DNA of 64,000 bases from Diplocarpon mali (taxonomy: Eukaryota > Ascomycota > Leotiomycetes > Helotiales > Drepanopezizaceae), in contig JAENRP010000003.1 in NCBI GenBank assembly GCA_024741835.1, positions 213,038-277,037 on the forward strand, read 5' to 3'. The position numbers and the translations under genes were made by a program. Shown one piece after another: positions 1-14,469 of the stretch (the first letter of the stretch is position 1; each line of letters begins with the position of its first letter). Below the pieces are notes generated by a model. It was not told the origin of the DNA. It saw only the letters and a list, made by a program, of their open reading frames with translations, and did not search any database.

Positions 1-1070
1 GTCACCGTGTTACTCGTCCTTGTCTGTGACCGCGCCTCCCTGGATCCATTGCGCCACCTTCTGGGCACTCGTAAAGTACAGTACTCGTACAAATGTAATT
101 GGCTGCGGATCTCTCTCCACCCTGCATCCAAGCCTGCCGGTCGACTGGCATTCGAGTCTTGAAGAGGTTGAGGTTGAGGATGAGGGACTCGTAGGTCTCT
201 CTACCGTGCACTCTACTGCTACATCGTTGTGATGTTTCGTTTCCTGTACTGTCGAACGGAGCCCTCGTCCAGTAGTTCAAGTTTGATGCATCGCGCCACG
301 CATTCATGACGCGTCCTCGAGAGCGATGTAGTTACTCGCTCGTACAGTAAGCCGGTCGGATACGAGTACAGTACGGCAGCACACGGGGAATCGGAGGCAA
401 GTTTGGACCGGCAGCTGCTCTGGAGCCCATGTTATGTTACGTTATGTAAGCGCCAGATAGTTCGATCAGGTTAGGCCACAGTCCCTACTACTGTGCACTA
501 CTACTACCACTACTACTACTACTTCTACTACTACGACCTGAGGCAGCAGAGTCGCCGGGCGATCATGGCAAGCCTTGCTTCTCGCATCGCATCTTCTTTC
601 TCGTTTGCTGCAACCCCCAAACCTAATCCTGTATCCGATCTTTGACCTTGCCTGTTGCAGGCACTATTCCCAGAAGCCGGGCTCTCTTTGTTGGACATCA
701 ACATCGGATCGCCAGCCGGACCCGACCCAGATCCCATCACGCATATGACGTTTCTTGGCCTGTTTGGAATCGCCCTAATACTTTCCTTTCCAACATCCGA
801 GCATTCCTCAATTCATCTTCGAAATCGTACCAGCTTTGTTCCTCTCCTTACCCAAACTCTTCGCTCGTCGGAGTGTGAATCGTGCTAGATCAGAAACACA
901 CAGCAAAACCCAAGGGATTGTGTATCCTCTCCGACATTCAGACTCTCAGCCAAGCTGCCATTGCCCGCGGATGTCAGTAATTTAAAATCCCCAGTCGGAA
1001 CACCGGAATTCGCACCTGGAACAAAAGAATACCGACACACTAGGCACTTACCACTTCAGATCCAACCAAG
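1..1070. other. 5' intergenic region with CTA-triplet microsatellite
   Basis: No coding region is supported here; all open frames are short and none resembles a known family. A (CTA)n-like triplet run lies at about 490-535. The stretch just before 1071 is the probable promoter and leader of the following PH-domain gene. No clear TATA box was recognised. Confidence 0.6.
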
Positions 1071-4000
1071 ATGTCGGCCCGAAAGAGAGGTATGCGTTGA
1101 GAGTCTCGAGGAATTCCTGGATAGTTTGCTGACTGGTTCGTTGTAGTACTGTCGTTCATATCCAGCTTCAACAATCGAGAATCCGACCGGAGTCCAACCC
1201 CTCGTGCTCCCTCTCAAACGAAACAGGAACCTCCCAGATATGAATCCCCTAGAAGGAATACCACTAGCAGCCCGCAGGCGCCAATTAGTGCTTCTCGAGG
1301 TCAATACAACTTGGATGGGAACTCTGCTCAGTCCAGAGGGCCTCAACGTCAGCGCGCTGTATCATCAAGTTCCAGACCGATGTCTATGATCCAAACATAC
1401 CACCCGTCATTGATGGATGTCACTCAGGACACCCTACCTGAGTTGCAACCAATCTTCACGTTCCTAAATAGTCACGCGAATAAGTTGTATCAGGAAGGTT
1501 ATTTCTTGAAGCTGGACGACCAAAACACTCGTTGGTATACCACTAACCCCAGAATATTAAGACGCTGAATCAAAAACAGATGGACGACCCAACGCGGACA
1601 GAACTTGGACAGAATGTTTCGCGCAGCTTGTTGGAACGGTATTGTCTCTGTGGGACGCCGCAGAACTGGATTCAGCTGGCCAAGATGGAGAAGTGCTCCC
1701 AAAGTTCATCAACCTCTCGGATGCCTCCATCAAAATGGTAACAAGATTGATTCAAATTTGAAAACGCTACTGACTTTTGCCAGATTGAAGCACTTCCTAC
1801 TCGAGTAGACAGCGAGGCACCGTTGCAGAATGTGCTCAGTATCTCGACTGCCGGCAAGAACCGGTACCTGTTGCATTTCAACTCTCATCACTCGTTGATT
1901 CAATGGACAGCTGGTATTCGACTTGCAATGTTCGAGCATGCGACATTACAAGAAGCTTACACGGGAGCCCTTATAGCAGGCAAAGGAAAGACATTGAATA
2001 ATATCAATAGCATAATGGAACGTTCCAGAATGCCCACCGCCGATTGGGCTCGTGTTAGGTTTGGAGCAGGGACACCTTGGAGACGATGTTGGTGCGTCAT
2101 CACGCCTCCTGATGAGAAGGAGGTACAGAAGATCCAGAAGCAACTCAACAAGAAGAAGTCTGCATATGAGCGATCTAGACCTCCTGTCTTGAAAGGCGAG
2201 GTCAGGTTCTATGATACCAAGAAGACGAAAAAGATCCGCCCTATTGCCACTATTAGCGATGCCTATTCTGCCTTCGCTATTTATCCTCAGTCGAAGCCTT
2301 TGATTGATGCATCAACACTGGTAAAGGTAGAAGGCTCCATCACCATTCACTCAAACCCACCCTCCACAACGGAAGGATTCGTCTTCGTAATGCCCGAAGT
2401 GCATCCGGCGGTAACTGGTTTTGAGATGATGCTTCGTTGGCTGTTCCCTGTTTTTGATACCTTTGCACTTTATGGACGGCCTGGACGATTGGTTGCCGAC
2501 ACATCAGATCCCCGCAGTTTAATGTTTGCCATGCCCAAACATCGCAGATATGGATACTTGGAGATCCTCGATGTCTCTGGTCTCATCTTGGAACCTGGAA
2601 GCGCTGCTTGGAAAGAGGGAGAGTGGAGAAAGAGGATGAAGGAGCTCACTGGAAAAAGAATGACAGCACTGGGCAGCAATAGTAGTCGAACCAACAGCAA
2701 ACAGAGTGGCAGCAGGAGAAGCGCTCGCAATAGCCTCGGTCCTCCTCGCAGCCGTATTCACTTTGATGACGGTGCTTCCGTCAGGTCTACTCCATCAAAT
2801 GCCTGGGGTCCAGGCCACACCGGCGGTGCCTTGGGTGCCCCGCGAATGGACTCTGCCCCTCCAGGTGCGGGTGCTTTTCCACCTCCATTGAAGCCGCAGC
2901 AGAGTGGGCGCGGCAGGTCTGTCTCAGAAACCCAAGGATTTCCAGAGTTCGAGGAACCAGCGGCTGCGAGTTACGACGGTGCTCACGAAATTGAACCGGC
3001 TCCTCCCCCACACGAAAATGGAGTCTCCCCTTCATCTGCGCCTAATCCAAGATACTTAGCTGATGTAGGCACAACCCCGGAACGGATCAGCTCTGAAGAC
3101 GAGCAGGTTGCTCGTTCGACACCGGTTCGAGAACTCCAGGAGCTTCAAGCTTCCAGTACGCCAGAACCCGTGGCACTTCCACCACCGTTCTCTCACGCAC
3201 CAGGCACCTTGCCCATAGCCAAGCCTTACCAATCGCCAGATCTCCGTAGGGCCAATAGCAGAATGTCTAATGCTACACTATTGCAAATGGCTGGTGCTGC
3301 AGGATATCATGCGCATGGAGATGAAGTAAGAACTAGCGAAGACCAACGCCGTCAGAACGTGGAAGCGCTGGATAACGGGGACAGAGGGGTACTGCCAAAA
3401 GACGCCAATCTGAAGGAATCCAATGCTAATGAAGACGGTGTGAATGAAGGCCTGGTAACATCTTCCGAAAATCGATCATCCTACGAAGACAGTTCACCTT
3501 CTCATAATGCGGACTTTGACACGCACACCAACCCGCCATCTTCACAATCCCCTTCCACCTCTCAAAATACACCTTTAGCCTCACAGGTCGACCTTCACAC
3601 AGGAGCGCCTTCACTTTCAACTCAGGAGCAGCCGTTCACAAATCGTATGTATCAACCACCACAGATTCATTCAATCCCACGTGTGCCAATTGGACATGGC
3701 CATGGTCAACAGCCATCAACAGACTCTACATATAGCGCTGTATCCCAACCACCGCGACTGCAAACCAATCATAGTATTGTTAGAAAACCCATTCCCGCTC
3801 GGGACAGTAGCACTCAGTCCCCGGTAGCAGAAACCCCATCGAGCACAGGTAGCTTGGGACATCATGCATTCGATCAAGCCGCTTTTGAAATGATAGGGCA
3901 TGGCAGCCAAAATTATGAGCAAATTTCAGAGGATCGATCGCGTCACAACACCATTTCCAGCAGTGTTTACGATGACAGTGACTCGACAGTGTCTCCTGAT

Positions 4001-5281
4001 TATGCCAGCACAACGCCTTCTCTGGTTGCCCGGCCGTCTATTGAAAAGCCTCGAGTAGGCGTCCTCAAGACTGTTGGTAGTGTTGATGTCGGAAGCGGCT
4101 ACACATCTCCAATTGATATTGACTTTGGGCCTACATTGAACCTGACTTCGGGGAGAAGCCCGAGTCCTGGTCCAGCACAGGCTTACGGTAGCAGAGCGGC
4201 CAGTCCCGGTCCCGCCTTAGACATTCCCCTGGCTGGCTCTTCCAAGAGACCTGACAGCTCGGACAACTCGCCAGCCTGTAAGGTTAATACACCCGAAAAT
4301 GCACATCACAGGAACCATTCTTCAGACAGCAGAACTGTAGCATGGCAACCTGGTCTGGCTGCAGGTGGAAATGCTGGAAATCGGCTTTCAATAAGTGCAG
4401 AGCAATTTGTTCAGCAACGAGCCTCGATGCTGCCTGCAACACCTCTTTACGCACATCACCGCCGAGCGTCAAGCAATACTCTGCGTGCGAACACACCGAC
4501 ACCCCCGCTTATCAATCGTGCTAGCGAATACATGGTTCACCACTCGCGACATAGCTCCACCGATCTGCTCCAGAGACCTAGCTCGCGTGGTGCAAATCTT
4601 ATACTTGGTCCGTCTGGCACTGGTGACATAACCTCTTCGTTGTCTGCACGGGAGCAAGAAAAGATCGCTAAGATGACCGGTACCCCTCTGATTAACATGG
4701 GCAATAACAGCCATCGTCAAGCTCCGCAAAGCGGTCTTGTCGCCGCCATCGATGCTAGAGAAAGGGAGAAAGAGCAGATGAAGCAAGGTTTGAATAGTAC
4801 GGCTGTTCAGAATGCCATTACTCAACGGCAACAACAAGCTCTTTACGATCAGCAGCTTTATCAGGACCAATTAGCTGCACAGTATCGTGCTCCTCAGCAA
4901 TACAACAACATGGGACAGCTGTCGCAGCAATATCAACCTCCCTGGCAGCACCAACGGCATACATGGACCCCGTCGGCCGCGAGTGCCTTTGCTCAAGGTG
5001 GCGGTTGGGGAGCACCTACCCCATCTCCCGGCTACGCTGTACCCGAACAAGGCAGACAGTCACCATCACAATACCCACCCCGACAGCAACTGTACTATCC
5101 TCCAGGTCAAGGTGGCGGGTGGAGAGCATCTACCTCATCATTCGGCCTCAACATACCCGACCAGGGCAGACAGTCACCATCACAGCCACCTAGGCAGCAG
5201 CAGTACTTCCTTCCACAGCAAGGACTTCAGGCACGAGGAAACGGGAATGTGAATGGAGGATTTCATGGCCATGGATACTAG
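1071..5281 (+). CDS. CAF120: PH-domain protein, Caf120/Skg3 family (CCR4-NOT associated)
   Basis: Four exons: 1071-1089, 1147-1530, 1580-1737 and 1784-5281, giving 1352 aa. Introns are 57, 49 and 46 nt, all GT..AG, and phases agree. Residues about 90-250 form the PH domain, with the family-typical strings LDDQNTHGRPNADRTWTECF and WDAAELD; a second conserved globular block runs to about residue 440 (including the segment from RMPTADWARVRFG through MFAMPKHRRYGYLEI). From about residue 450 on it is disordered, rich in Ser, Pro, Gln and Asn, with a duplicated C-terminal unit. In yeast, Caf120 is a CCR4-NOT-associated protein and Skg3 its paralog, implicated in polarised growth and wall integrity; the function here is inferred from that family. 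The start was chosen because the short first exon MSARKRG splices in phase to exon 2. Identification is firm for the N-terminal third. Confidence 0.9.
4994..5221 (+). repeat. Coding tandem duplication, 2 x 114 nt
   Basis: Two adjacent copies of a 114-nt (38-codon) unit start at 4994 and 5108, within the C-terminal Gln/Pro-rich tail of the PH-domain protein. Both copies begin with CAAGGTGGCGG and share the coding string for QGRQSPSQ. Unit length is a multiple of three, so the frame is kept. Confidence 0.85.
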
Positions 5282-8040
5282 ACGTCCTCCTGTGCATCGT
5301 TTTCGGCGTTGGAAAAATCATAGATTGGTTTCTGTGAGGATTTCTTTCTAGAGATTCGTTACGCGGAGTTTTTGACGGGATCCGAGTAGCCGTAATGGCG
5401 CGTGTCTCTCTTTCGTAACTTGTCGCATTGATCGAGAAGCGAAATTCTTTGTTTTTGTCACCGATTGGTGTATTTTTTCAGTCGGCCGTCATAGCATCGC
5501 GTTTCATCATCCATACAGCGTAATAGAACTACTAGAATCTATAATTACCGAATTGTACACCGAGCTACCTCCTACCTACCCCTCGCGCCTGCTGATTTCT
5601 CGGTCCTAGATTTTTCGCTCAAGCTTATGCGCCCCTGATAAACTTCCCAGTTTCATGCTAACACAAAATGTCGGTAAACTCAGACATAGTCTACAGCTGC
5701 GACGACTGATACAACTTGCCAGCAGAATGGACATGATCTCGAAACCTTGGCAGAAAAAGAAAGTTGAGCTAAGCTTGGAGATCAAGACCCGGAAGATAAG
5801 AGCGGCGATCCATTGATCTCTAGACAGCTTTGGCGGCGCGTCACGGCTGACAGGATCTCGCTTGTGCCTCCCTGTATTGTTTTCTTTTCCTTACATTTGA
5901 CAGTTGTCGAATCTGTTGGCATCGAAGCCACGATCCTGCGGGGCGGGTGGCGGATATGTATCTTTTGCTATGTTGCAAGAGAAAGCCGAACGAAGGCTGT
6001 TTCTGGAACCGTCCTGGTGTGGAAAGACCTGGCGTTGTATCTGGAAAAGCGGCTGTAGTCGTCGATGGAGAGGGCGGGAAGGTAGTTTGCGACGAGGCTA
6101 TTGTGCTAGCACTAGCAGTCAGAAGTGGAATGGACGATACCAGAGGATCATATCTGGCATGCTGACTATAAGACCAGGAAAATTACGCTGTGCACCGTTC
6201 TGGTGCCGTCGGTCATCGTCGGGGAAAGATCCGCCAGTGTGGCGATCCGTGGCTGGGTGACTGCGCCGGCGACGATTCGGAGGTGTCCCAGCTGCCATTT
6301 CCCAAATTCATGCCGCGCACACATCTCGGTCTTGGTCTGATGCAAAGCAGAAGAAGCGGGTACGGAGATGACCGGCATACCTGTTTCTGATTGCGAAACT
6401 AGCTTTGCTTGCATGCGATCCGGGCTTTCATTTCTTGCTGGGCAGGTATACGAAGTTTGAAGCCGGGTAGATGCCCTGTGTTTTTGACAGAGACGCAGAT
6501 TTCCAAGAGGAATCATCTTAATCATGCTCAGGCTTATGACTAAAGCTCTCGAACTTTGCTCAGCCGCCAGAAACAGCTATAGTTTGAGTATCACCTGGTC
6601 GAACAAGGCCTTTTTCATGAACACAGTCACTTTGTAGAAGAAGCAGAGAAACCCCCAAAGCACCGAGGTCGGCAGTAAAATCACAGTTGATCCATGAATT
6701 CGATGCCAAATTTATGAATGGTTTCCGAAGGTCTACCTGGTCTAGCGATGACATCTCTCGTCTCCTAATCGCAAGGAGTCTAACTGCCGTTGCAGCGAGC
6801 ATAAGGCTGAGGCTTGAGAGATTCATTTCATCTACTTGCGACACCACAAAACAGACGAGTAGGACTTTCATTCAACAGGTCCGCGAGAGCATCAGGGAGT
6901 AGAAGCAGAGGCACCGCTTAGTAAAGCGGGTATTGCAACGATGACAACGTCTGAAGTTGGGCATGCAACACAGAGAGCAAAATGATTTTCACCGCAAGGC
7001 CGCACTTTGCCTTTCATCTTGCCTGTTGGACGATGTGCGGCATCCAGAAGTTTGCGCATCAGCACCCCAATCCTAGCAGACTACAGCGTCTATTGGATCT
7101 GACTTGCAGCTGAGCGAACAGAGGATTCCACTGCACAGGACTCACATGAGGACTGAAGACCTTGGGTCTTGAATTCCAAGTTGCCTTTTGGGGATGCTAA
7201 AAAGGTTGACAGGAGGGGCAATTTTTTAGGCTGGATACCCACAAGTATAATGTGTCGGAGACGAAGAAGGCGATCTTGAATATCTAGAAATATATGTAGC
7301 TCATATCTTTCCCGCGCTCATCCAGCTCATGTCCATCTTACCCTGGGAGGATCTTTCGGACGTTGTTATTTCACGCCAGGGGGAGTATGCCGAAGTTGAA
7401 CAGCGCGGGATTTTGCTCTTGAAGTCCTCCCAAGCTTGACGTCGGAAGAGCAAAACTGAGGCTGCCTTGTCATGGCGGAGAGTAATATCCCTAGCCTAGA
7501 GATGCCAGCAAGAAAAGCGCGTCGAGGGTCGACGCCGGCAGAAAAGATGCTGGGAACCTTCCGAGGACCATGATATCCAGAATGCCGAGTATTACGTAGA
7601 AGTTGTATATCGCCCGGTAGTGGAATGAAGCGGCCTCAAAGTGAATCTCCGGGTGGGAGTCCAGATGCCTTGAAGCCGTAGCTCATGGCTCAGGTAGAGA
7701 GATGCGTGCACTCTAGCAATGTCAAATGGTTCAGCAAAGAGTGGAATGGGTACCTGCACTACATTACAGAAGATGTTGAGGAATTTGAAGAAGATCCGGC
7801 ACAAGGCGCTTCGATTCGAAGCGAAGTCCCTTGAGAAATAATGGAGCCCTTGAGTGGGGAGCTTGCGACCCCCCTCCCCCCCTCCCCCCAAACTGCCCCT
7901 CATCTCACAACACCACAACTCTCGTCAACTCACCCGCCTCGTTGCTGGAGCTACTGGCTTTCACTCGATTTCACATCACACTACGTCCCCTTGCCAAATC
8001 TCCAAACCTCCAAACCTCGACGAATTCCCCACAGAGGAAT
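5282..8040. other. 2.8-kb intergenic region, no gene recognised
   Basis: It covers the 3' flank of the PH-domain gene and the promoter of RIB4. Open frames on both strands are short, overlap each other and show no family signature. A C-rich run (7870-7890) lies about 150 nt before the RIB4 start codon and may belong to its core promoter. Base composition is ordinary, with no sign of RIP. Confidence 0.55.
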
Positions 8041-8948
<908 letters not shown>

Positions 8949-9219
8949 TTCGGGTTTGGATCTGGTGTCGTGGGATTCAAAGGATGCTGGATATGGTTCA
9001 AGCAGACTGAACAGGATAAAACCCAGAACTGGGTGGCATACTCAGGTGGCCGGCCATATCTCAAATTATATTGTACATATTTCCATGATACAATGCATCA
9101 CATCGTGGAGTGCAAGGTAAAATGCCGGCCCAAAAAGTTCGGATCCAAATTCTTCACAACGCCGGTATGCCAATGCAATATATAACAGAATTTTCCCCTC
9201 TGGTCTATCGCCCTCCGTA

Positions 9220-12072
9220 TTATTGTGCACATCCCATGAGGTCTTTCAAGCCATTAGTATCCTTGTCCTTTTTGGTTCTCCAGAGAGATTTCTTTTGCTG
9301 CCGCTTCTTCATCATTTCCTCCCAACCCTCCTCGTCATCCTCGTCCGAAACATTGCCGAATTTCTTGGCTGTCTTGATGCTGGCACCGCTCTTGTCTCCC
9401 CAACCGTTGAGAGCACCAGACATGGTAGAGGCTCTTGTGTGGTTGTGCTGGGCCTGGGGAGGCGCCTGGGAAACTGGCCTGTATCGGCCGGGCAGGCCAA
9501 CGTTGCTCCGCTCTGAAGGAGCGATCGATGGCGCGTAGCCACCACCTTGGGAGTGTGCGTACTGGCTACCATTCTGCATCCAAGCAGCTGCATTGGGATC
9601 CAACATGGTCATCGCCCTTTGCTGCTGGGGTCCCACTTGCGGATGGGAGCTCGCCGGACGGAGGTGTTGGGCGCTACTTGGTCGAGGGAGTTCTCCCGCG
9701 GGTTGCATCTGACCGGGCGGCGCTTGTCCGCCTGCAGTCATTATCTGCATGAATTGCATCTGCATCTGCATGAACTGCTGCATTTGTTGCGACATCTGGA
9801 TCTGTGCCTGGTCTCCCGGGGTCAACATCATGGGGTTCATAGGGCCCATTCCGTTGTTGCCGCCAAATGCCGGTGGTTGCATCCCCATCGTGGGACTGAA
9901 ACCACCGCCCAGGGCAGAGCCGTAATCGCCTTGTGGGTTCGGATTCCCTCGTCTCATTGCTCGAGACCTCTCCTCATTGACTATAACGCCAACCAGGCCT
10001 CCGGGTTGGCCTCGAGGGGCGGCTGCGCTCACAGAGCCAGCTCCACCACCAAATGCCAGAGACTCCCGGTGCATAGGGTTCACGAGGCCCGCGCCTAGAT
10101 ACGGATCTTGTGGCAAATGCCTAGCAAATACTGGGAGTCGGCTGTCTGCACCCACAACACCGCCCGCGTTCATCTGGGCGGGGGATCTCAGGTTAGGATT
10201 TGATCCCATGCTTCGCATTTGCTGCTTCCCCTTGTTAGGAAACCCGTGTGCTTGGAGAATGGCTAATGGAACCTCCTCATCTTCCTCGGCTTCCTCGGCT
10301 CCGGGAACGGCCAGGTTCGGGCTGCTTTGCGTTGCGTGGACGTTGGGGCGGATAGGGGGGATTGCTTCACCAGTGACCTTCATCATCTGTTGCCGGTACA
10401 CTGACATATGAGCCTCCTGCTTGCGGCGCTGCTTCGCAAGCTGCTTGTTCTTTTCCGCCTCGTCTTCGTCATCATCATATGGCTCCTCATCTTCGTCTTC
10501 ATCTTCCTTGGAATGTCCTCCATAGCTCCCAAGACGCTCCTGATCTTGTTTATACCGTTCAAACTGAGCCGGAGTCATGACTTTGTTCTGTGGAGCAGTC
10601 TGTGTTGCAGGAGGTGATTCAGACTTCTCGCGGAATCGCTGGGCCAGGTCTGCTGAAGCCGCAATATTTACATCAAAAAGGTTGTCCTCCGAGTCCTTAG
10701 TCACAGGCTTCTTCGCTCTGGGAGTTGCCCCGGAATCGGTGGGCCAAGTTGACAGCGTCGAGTCATCCACCTTGTAAGATGCTGTCGAGGGCAGGGCCCA
10801 GCTGTCGCGGATCTTGGGTTCATAGCCGGTGTCGTTCATGCGTCGGCTTGCACTGAGTGATTCCCGCAGAAGTCGAGCGTCCTCGTCGACAGCATCTCCG
10901 TACTCCAAGGTGGATTGTCTTTTTGGTGGTTCCATAAAGGCGCTGCTTCTCCGTAACCCGCTATTGGCAATTCCTCCCGATTTTTGTGGTCGAGCTTGAG
11001 GTTGGTTCTCAATGTCCCGCGGGGTGCTGTGCGGTGGAACTGGTGGTGACATACGAGGTACGAATGCAGGAGTAGAGTTGGACATCAAACCATCATGGGA
11101 ATTTTGGCTACTCCACGAGTATGGTGATGGCTCGATCTTCTTGTTCTTATCAATACTCAAGGGAGATGGTTGATTGAGACGACTTGCTGTGAGCGATCGG
11201 GTGGCTGGTCCCAAGGGCACCGTCTCCTAATTAAAAGTTAGAGGCGGAAATTATGGTAATTGAATGTGGATCAAAAAACATACAGGGCTCCTTGAGATGG
11301 CTCTTTTAGTCTCGGCATCCATGCCTGCGCTTTTTCGCTTGCCAAATCCACCGAACATGTGAGAAAAATCCCCTCCCAGATTCAGACCCAAGTCCTTCTC
11401 ATCCAGCTTGGGAGGTGTTGCGGTGCTGGCGTAGCTAGAAGCTGTGACTGCCCGCTGTCTGCTCGTTGAATGATCATCTTCAATTACCGGAGACTCCGGA
11501 GGAGTGGTTTTACTGATAGGGGGCGGGGGAGCCCCTTTATTCTGTCGTCCCCAGGATAGACTGCGGCCTGCACTCTTCAAAGAGAATGTCGAAGATGACT
11601 TGGGTACTGGGGGCAACGGGATATCACTAAATGGTTTGTCGTGAGGCGTTTTCCATTCATCACGCCTCGTTATATCCGTTGATGATGGAGCTGTAGATGC
11701 CGCGCTCAGTCGGGAGGAGTTGTCGGTCGTGGAAAAGGTATTCGCGTTGGAAGCACCACTGTCACTTCGTAGCGGTCAGCAACCGCATCATCTCTCCATC
11801 TCTCCTCGGATACCTAGGCCACTCTTAATCCACCCTCTTTTGGTTACTTACCGATTGTAAATATTCTCAAACATATTGTCGTCGTCTGCCACAAACGAGG
11901 CCTTCTGTACAATTGCTGACTTGCCAAATTTTCTTCTGCTGTCGAAAGATTTGCTGACGCTGCCCTCTCGCTCGAAAACTTTGAAAGAAGGTTCTGCCAC
12001 CGCTCCCCTCACGTCATCGAGCTCGTTCGCGGCCGATTTTCGCCGCCCGAATCCCTTTGGAAACTTCGGCAT
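9220..12072 (-). CDS. Conserved disordered fungal protein, function unknown
   Basis: Exons on the minus strand are 12072-11852, 11758-11284 and 11226-9220, giving 900 aa. Phases agree and all introns are GT..AG (93 and 57 nt). I recognise the general type (a long, low-complexity ascomycete protein) but no named domain. Visible features are a basic N-terminus MPKFPKGFGRRKSA, a second copy of the same motif (GGFGKRKSAG near residue 217), an acidic stretch around EDEDEDEEPYDDDEDE followed by a Lys/Gln-rich probable coiled coil that runs into the RQQMMKVTGEAIPP segment, a block VPLAILQAHGFPNKGKQ, a Met/Gln-rich tract (QQMQQFMQMQMQFMQIM) and a C-terminal KKRQQKKSLWRTKKDKD. No signal peptide or membrane segment. 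Probably cytoplasmic or nuclear; I do not assign a function. Confidence 0.85.
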
Positions 12073-14341
12073 ATAGTATATTATAATCGAAAACGACCAG
12101 ATATCGTTCTCGACCTCGCACGCCAAGCAGATTGTCCAGTATTGGCAGTCTAGGGAAAACGACCGATATTATGTTTTGACTGACAAGAAATTCGTGAAGT
12201 TGACTTGAGCAAGAAAATAAATCCAGATTCAAATATGTGGTGCCCGGAAAAGATAGTAAAGAAATCGACAAAAGGGCATCAATAGAGGCTCGTAACGACA
12301 GAAAATATCTGCTGCTGGAGAACCACAAGGTAGGAGTCAGCGACAATACCAAAAATCATGCAGTCGTCCGATGCCTAGGGCTGGTGGACTGGCGGGGTCG
12401 ATTGAATGGAACTGATCGTGGCGGGTTGCAGACGCTCCGCTTCATCACTTTGCCTTGATGTAAGGGATGGGACTAGGTTGTGTTGAAGAGCGACAGAGGG
12501 TGTTAGGTGATGATGATTATCTTAGAAGTGGCAGCAGCATAGCTGTCGAAGGGTGACCGGCCAGGTTGGCGAGGTGATTCGAGGGGTCGCGGCTTTGTTG
12601 TTGATGTCGTGGTATTTTGGGAGGCAGCCGAGTCGTGGAGCGGGAATCCTGGTCGGCCGAAACAAACAACCCGAGACCGAGGGAGAAGAGACGGGTAGGA
12701 CGGACAGCACTTACCAGCACAGCGGACCCGGCGAGCAACAAAACGAAGGCGATGGGCGATGCAGCAATTCCTCACGTCGCCTGTGAGTGAGGTCGGAGAT
12801 GGTCGGAACAAGCAGAGTCGGGCGGGCGATCAGCCTCTGGGGGGGGTTGGTTCTATTTTTTTTTTTATTTTTTTGTTTTCCCTTTGCTGGACCCTCCGGA
12901 GCACTCTAGTCTGGTTTGAGGTTCTCTGTCCCTGGACCTGGACCCGCTTCGACGCTGGTGGCAGGCTTTCATATCATAATGATACTGTATCAAGCGCATC
13001 TGATTGTACTATGTAGACCAAGTTGGAGGCTGGCAATCTGCAAGTAGTCTATTCACGACCGAGATATACTATACACATCACTCGGTCCTGGTACGGCTCC
13101 CATGCCTAGCTACTCGAATATACCTGGTTGGAGATCAATCGATGCCAACCACCGGGCTCAGCTCACGGCACAGAATGTGATGCGCTCATCATACTCTACG
13201 TGGAATGATACGGAGAGCATGAAAACGGAGCTGGACGCTCTGGGATCGGAACACGCGCATCAATGGCTCGTCAAAGCCACAGGCCTGAGTTAAGTATGGA
13301 ATATATACTTTGTGCTAAAAGCTGATGTTCCAGAAAAGGAGAGGAAACCTTGTTGTCTACTGTGTAAGGTACTATTATTATATGAGGACCGCAGCACAAC
13401 TCACGCGATTCGCTCCGTCTATCACTACCAAGACAATGACCGGAGTACCTGTCTGTCCGTCTGTCTGTCATCCTCCCCCCGTCACCACCACCGCCTCACC
13501 CTTCCCCTATCATGGGGGTGCCGTGCATCGCAAGCCCAGCATCCATCAAACAGCGGTAATCGTGCCATCTCGTCTGGTCTTTTCGCTGCAAGTTGGACCC
13601 TTGAGACTTGTTGATTCTTGCCCAGACTCAGATAGAGGATGCAGCTTTCCACGACCTGTGAAGAGCCTTTCCTCTCTGCTGCGTTAAATGATACGTGCCA
13701 GATGGTGGATTCCGCTTCCCGCTGTCCGCACGATCTGCGCTGTCCACGTCTGTGTTGTCGACGCCGTGGCCTGGAAAGAAGTCACCCTTACTCGGTATCG
13801 CGATTGAGTGATAATGATAGACTACCAGTACCAGTGCGGTCTTTGCTTGGACCATGTTCAGGGGTCGCGCATCAATGGCTGGCTGAGCCATATTACTTAC
13901 TACTGTACACGACACGCGCATTAAAATAAATGTTGGATGCCCCTTAGTGAGTCCTCGGCCTAGCTACCTGCCTACCTCGGTACTCTCTTCTCCTCCAACA
14001 ACTCCCATGAAGCAATTCAATGCAATCCTGTATCAGGAGTCATGGTGCTTTTCCATCTTGACTCCAATCCAAGCGCGCCTTTCCCAACGACTTCACACCA
14101 CCCAACAGGACCAGCATCTCGTCGTATCCCTACATGAATTGCGCTTTTCGAAAGGTTAATTACCAGCTTGGAACTCGGGAGTGGGCCTGTACAGCGACCG
14201 GAAATTCGGCAATAAGGCATCTCTGATTATTTCATGACCGTGTACCATTTGAACTTGTGTTTAGCACAACGCAACGCAGCGCTATGTAATGTGTGGAGAG
14301 TTGGGTTAAGGTTAGCCATCACAGCTCAAAAATTCATTATG

Positions 14342-14469
14342 CTTCGTCGCAGGTCAAACAAACACCATATGAAACTATGTTTAAACCCTTTAAACCCGCT
14401 GTGACCCCCGCGCCCCTCCCCCCCCGGGGAAATGCAACTTATATGGTGTTTATTTGGCCTGCGACAAAG
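14342..14469. mobile_element. MITE-like 128-bp inverted-repeat element
   Basis: Two arms, 14346-14370 and 14441-14465, are inverted copies matching at 23 of 25 positions (arm begins GTCGCAGG and ends AACACCATAT). Both mismatches are C/T transitions. A further CTTC/CTTT extends each arm outward. The 70-bp core contains a C-rich run (about 14404-14427). There is no coding capacity. A target-site duplication is not clear: TA lies directly outside the right end and 2-3 nt outside the left end. Confidence 0.65.
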
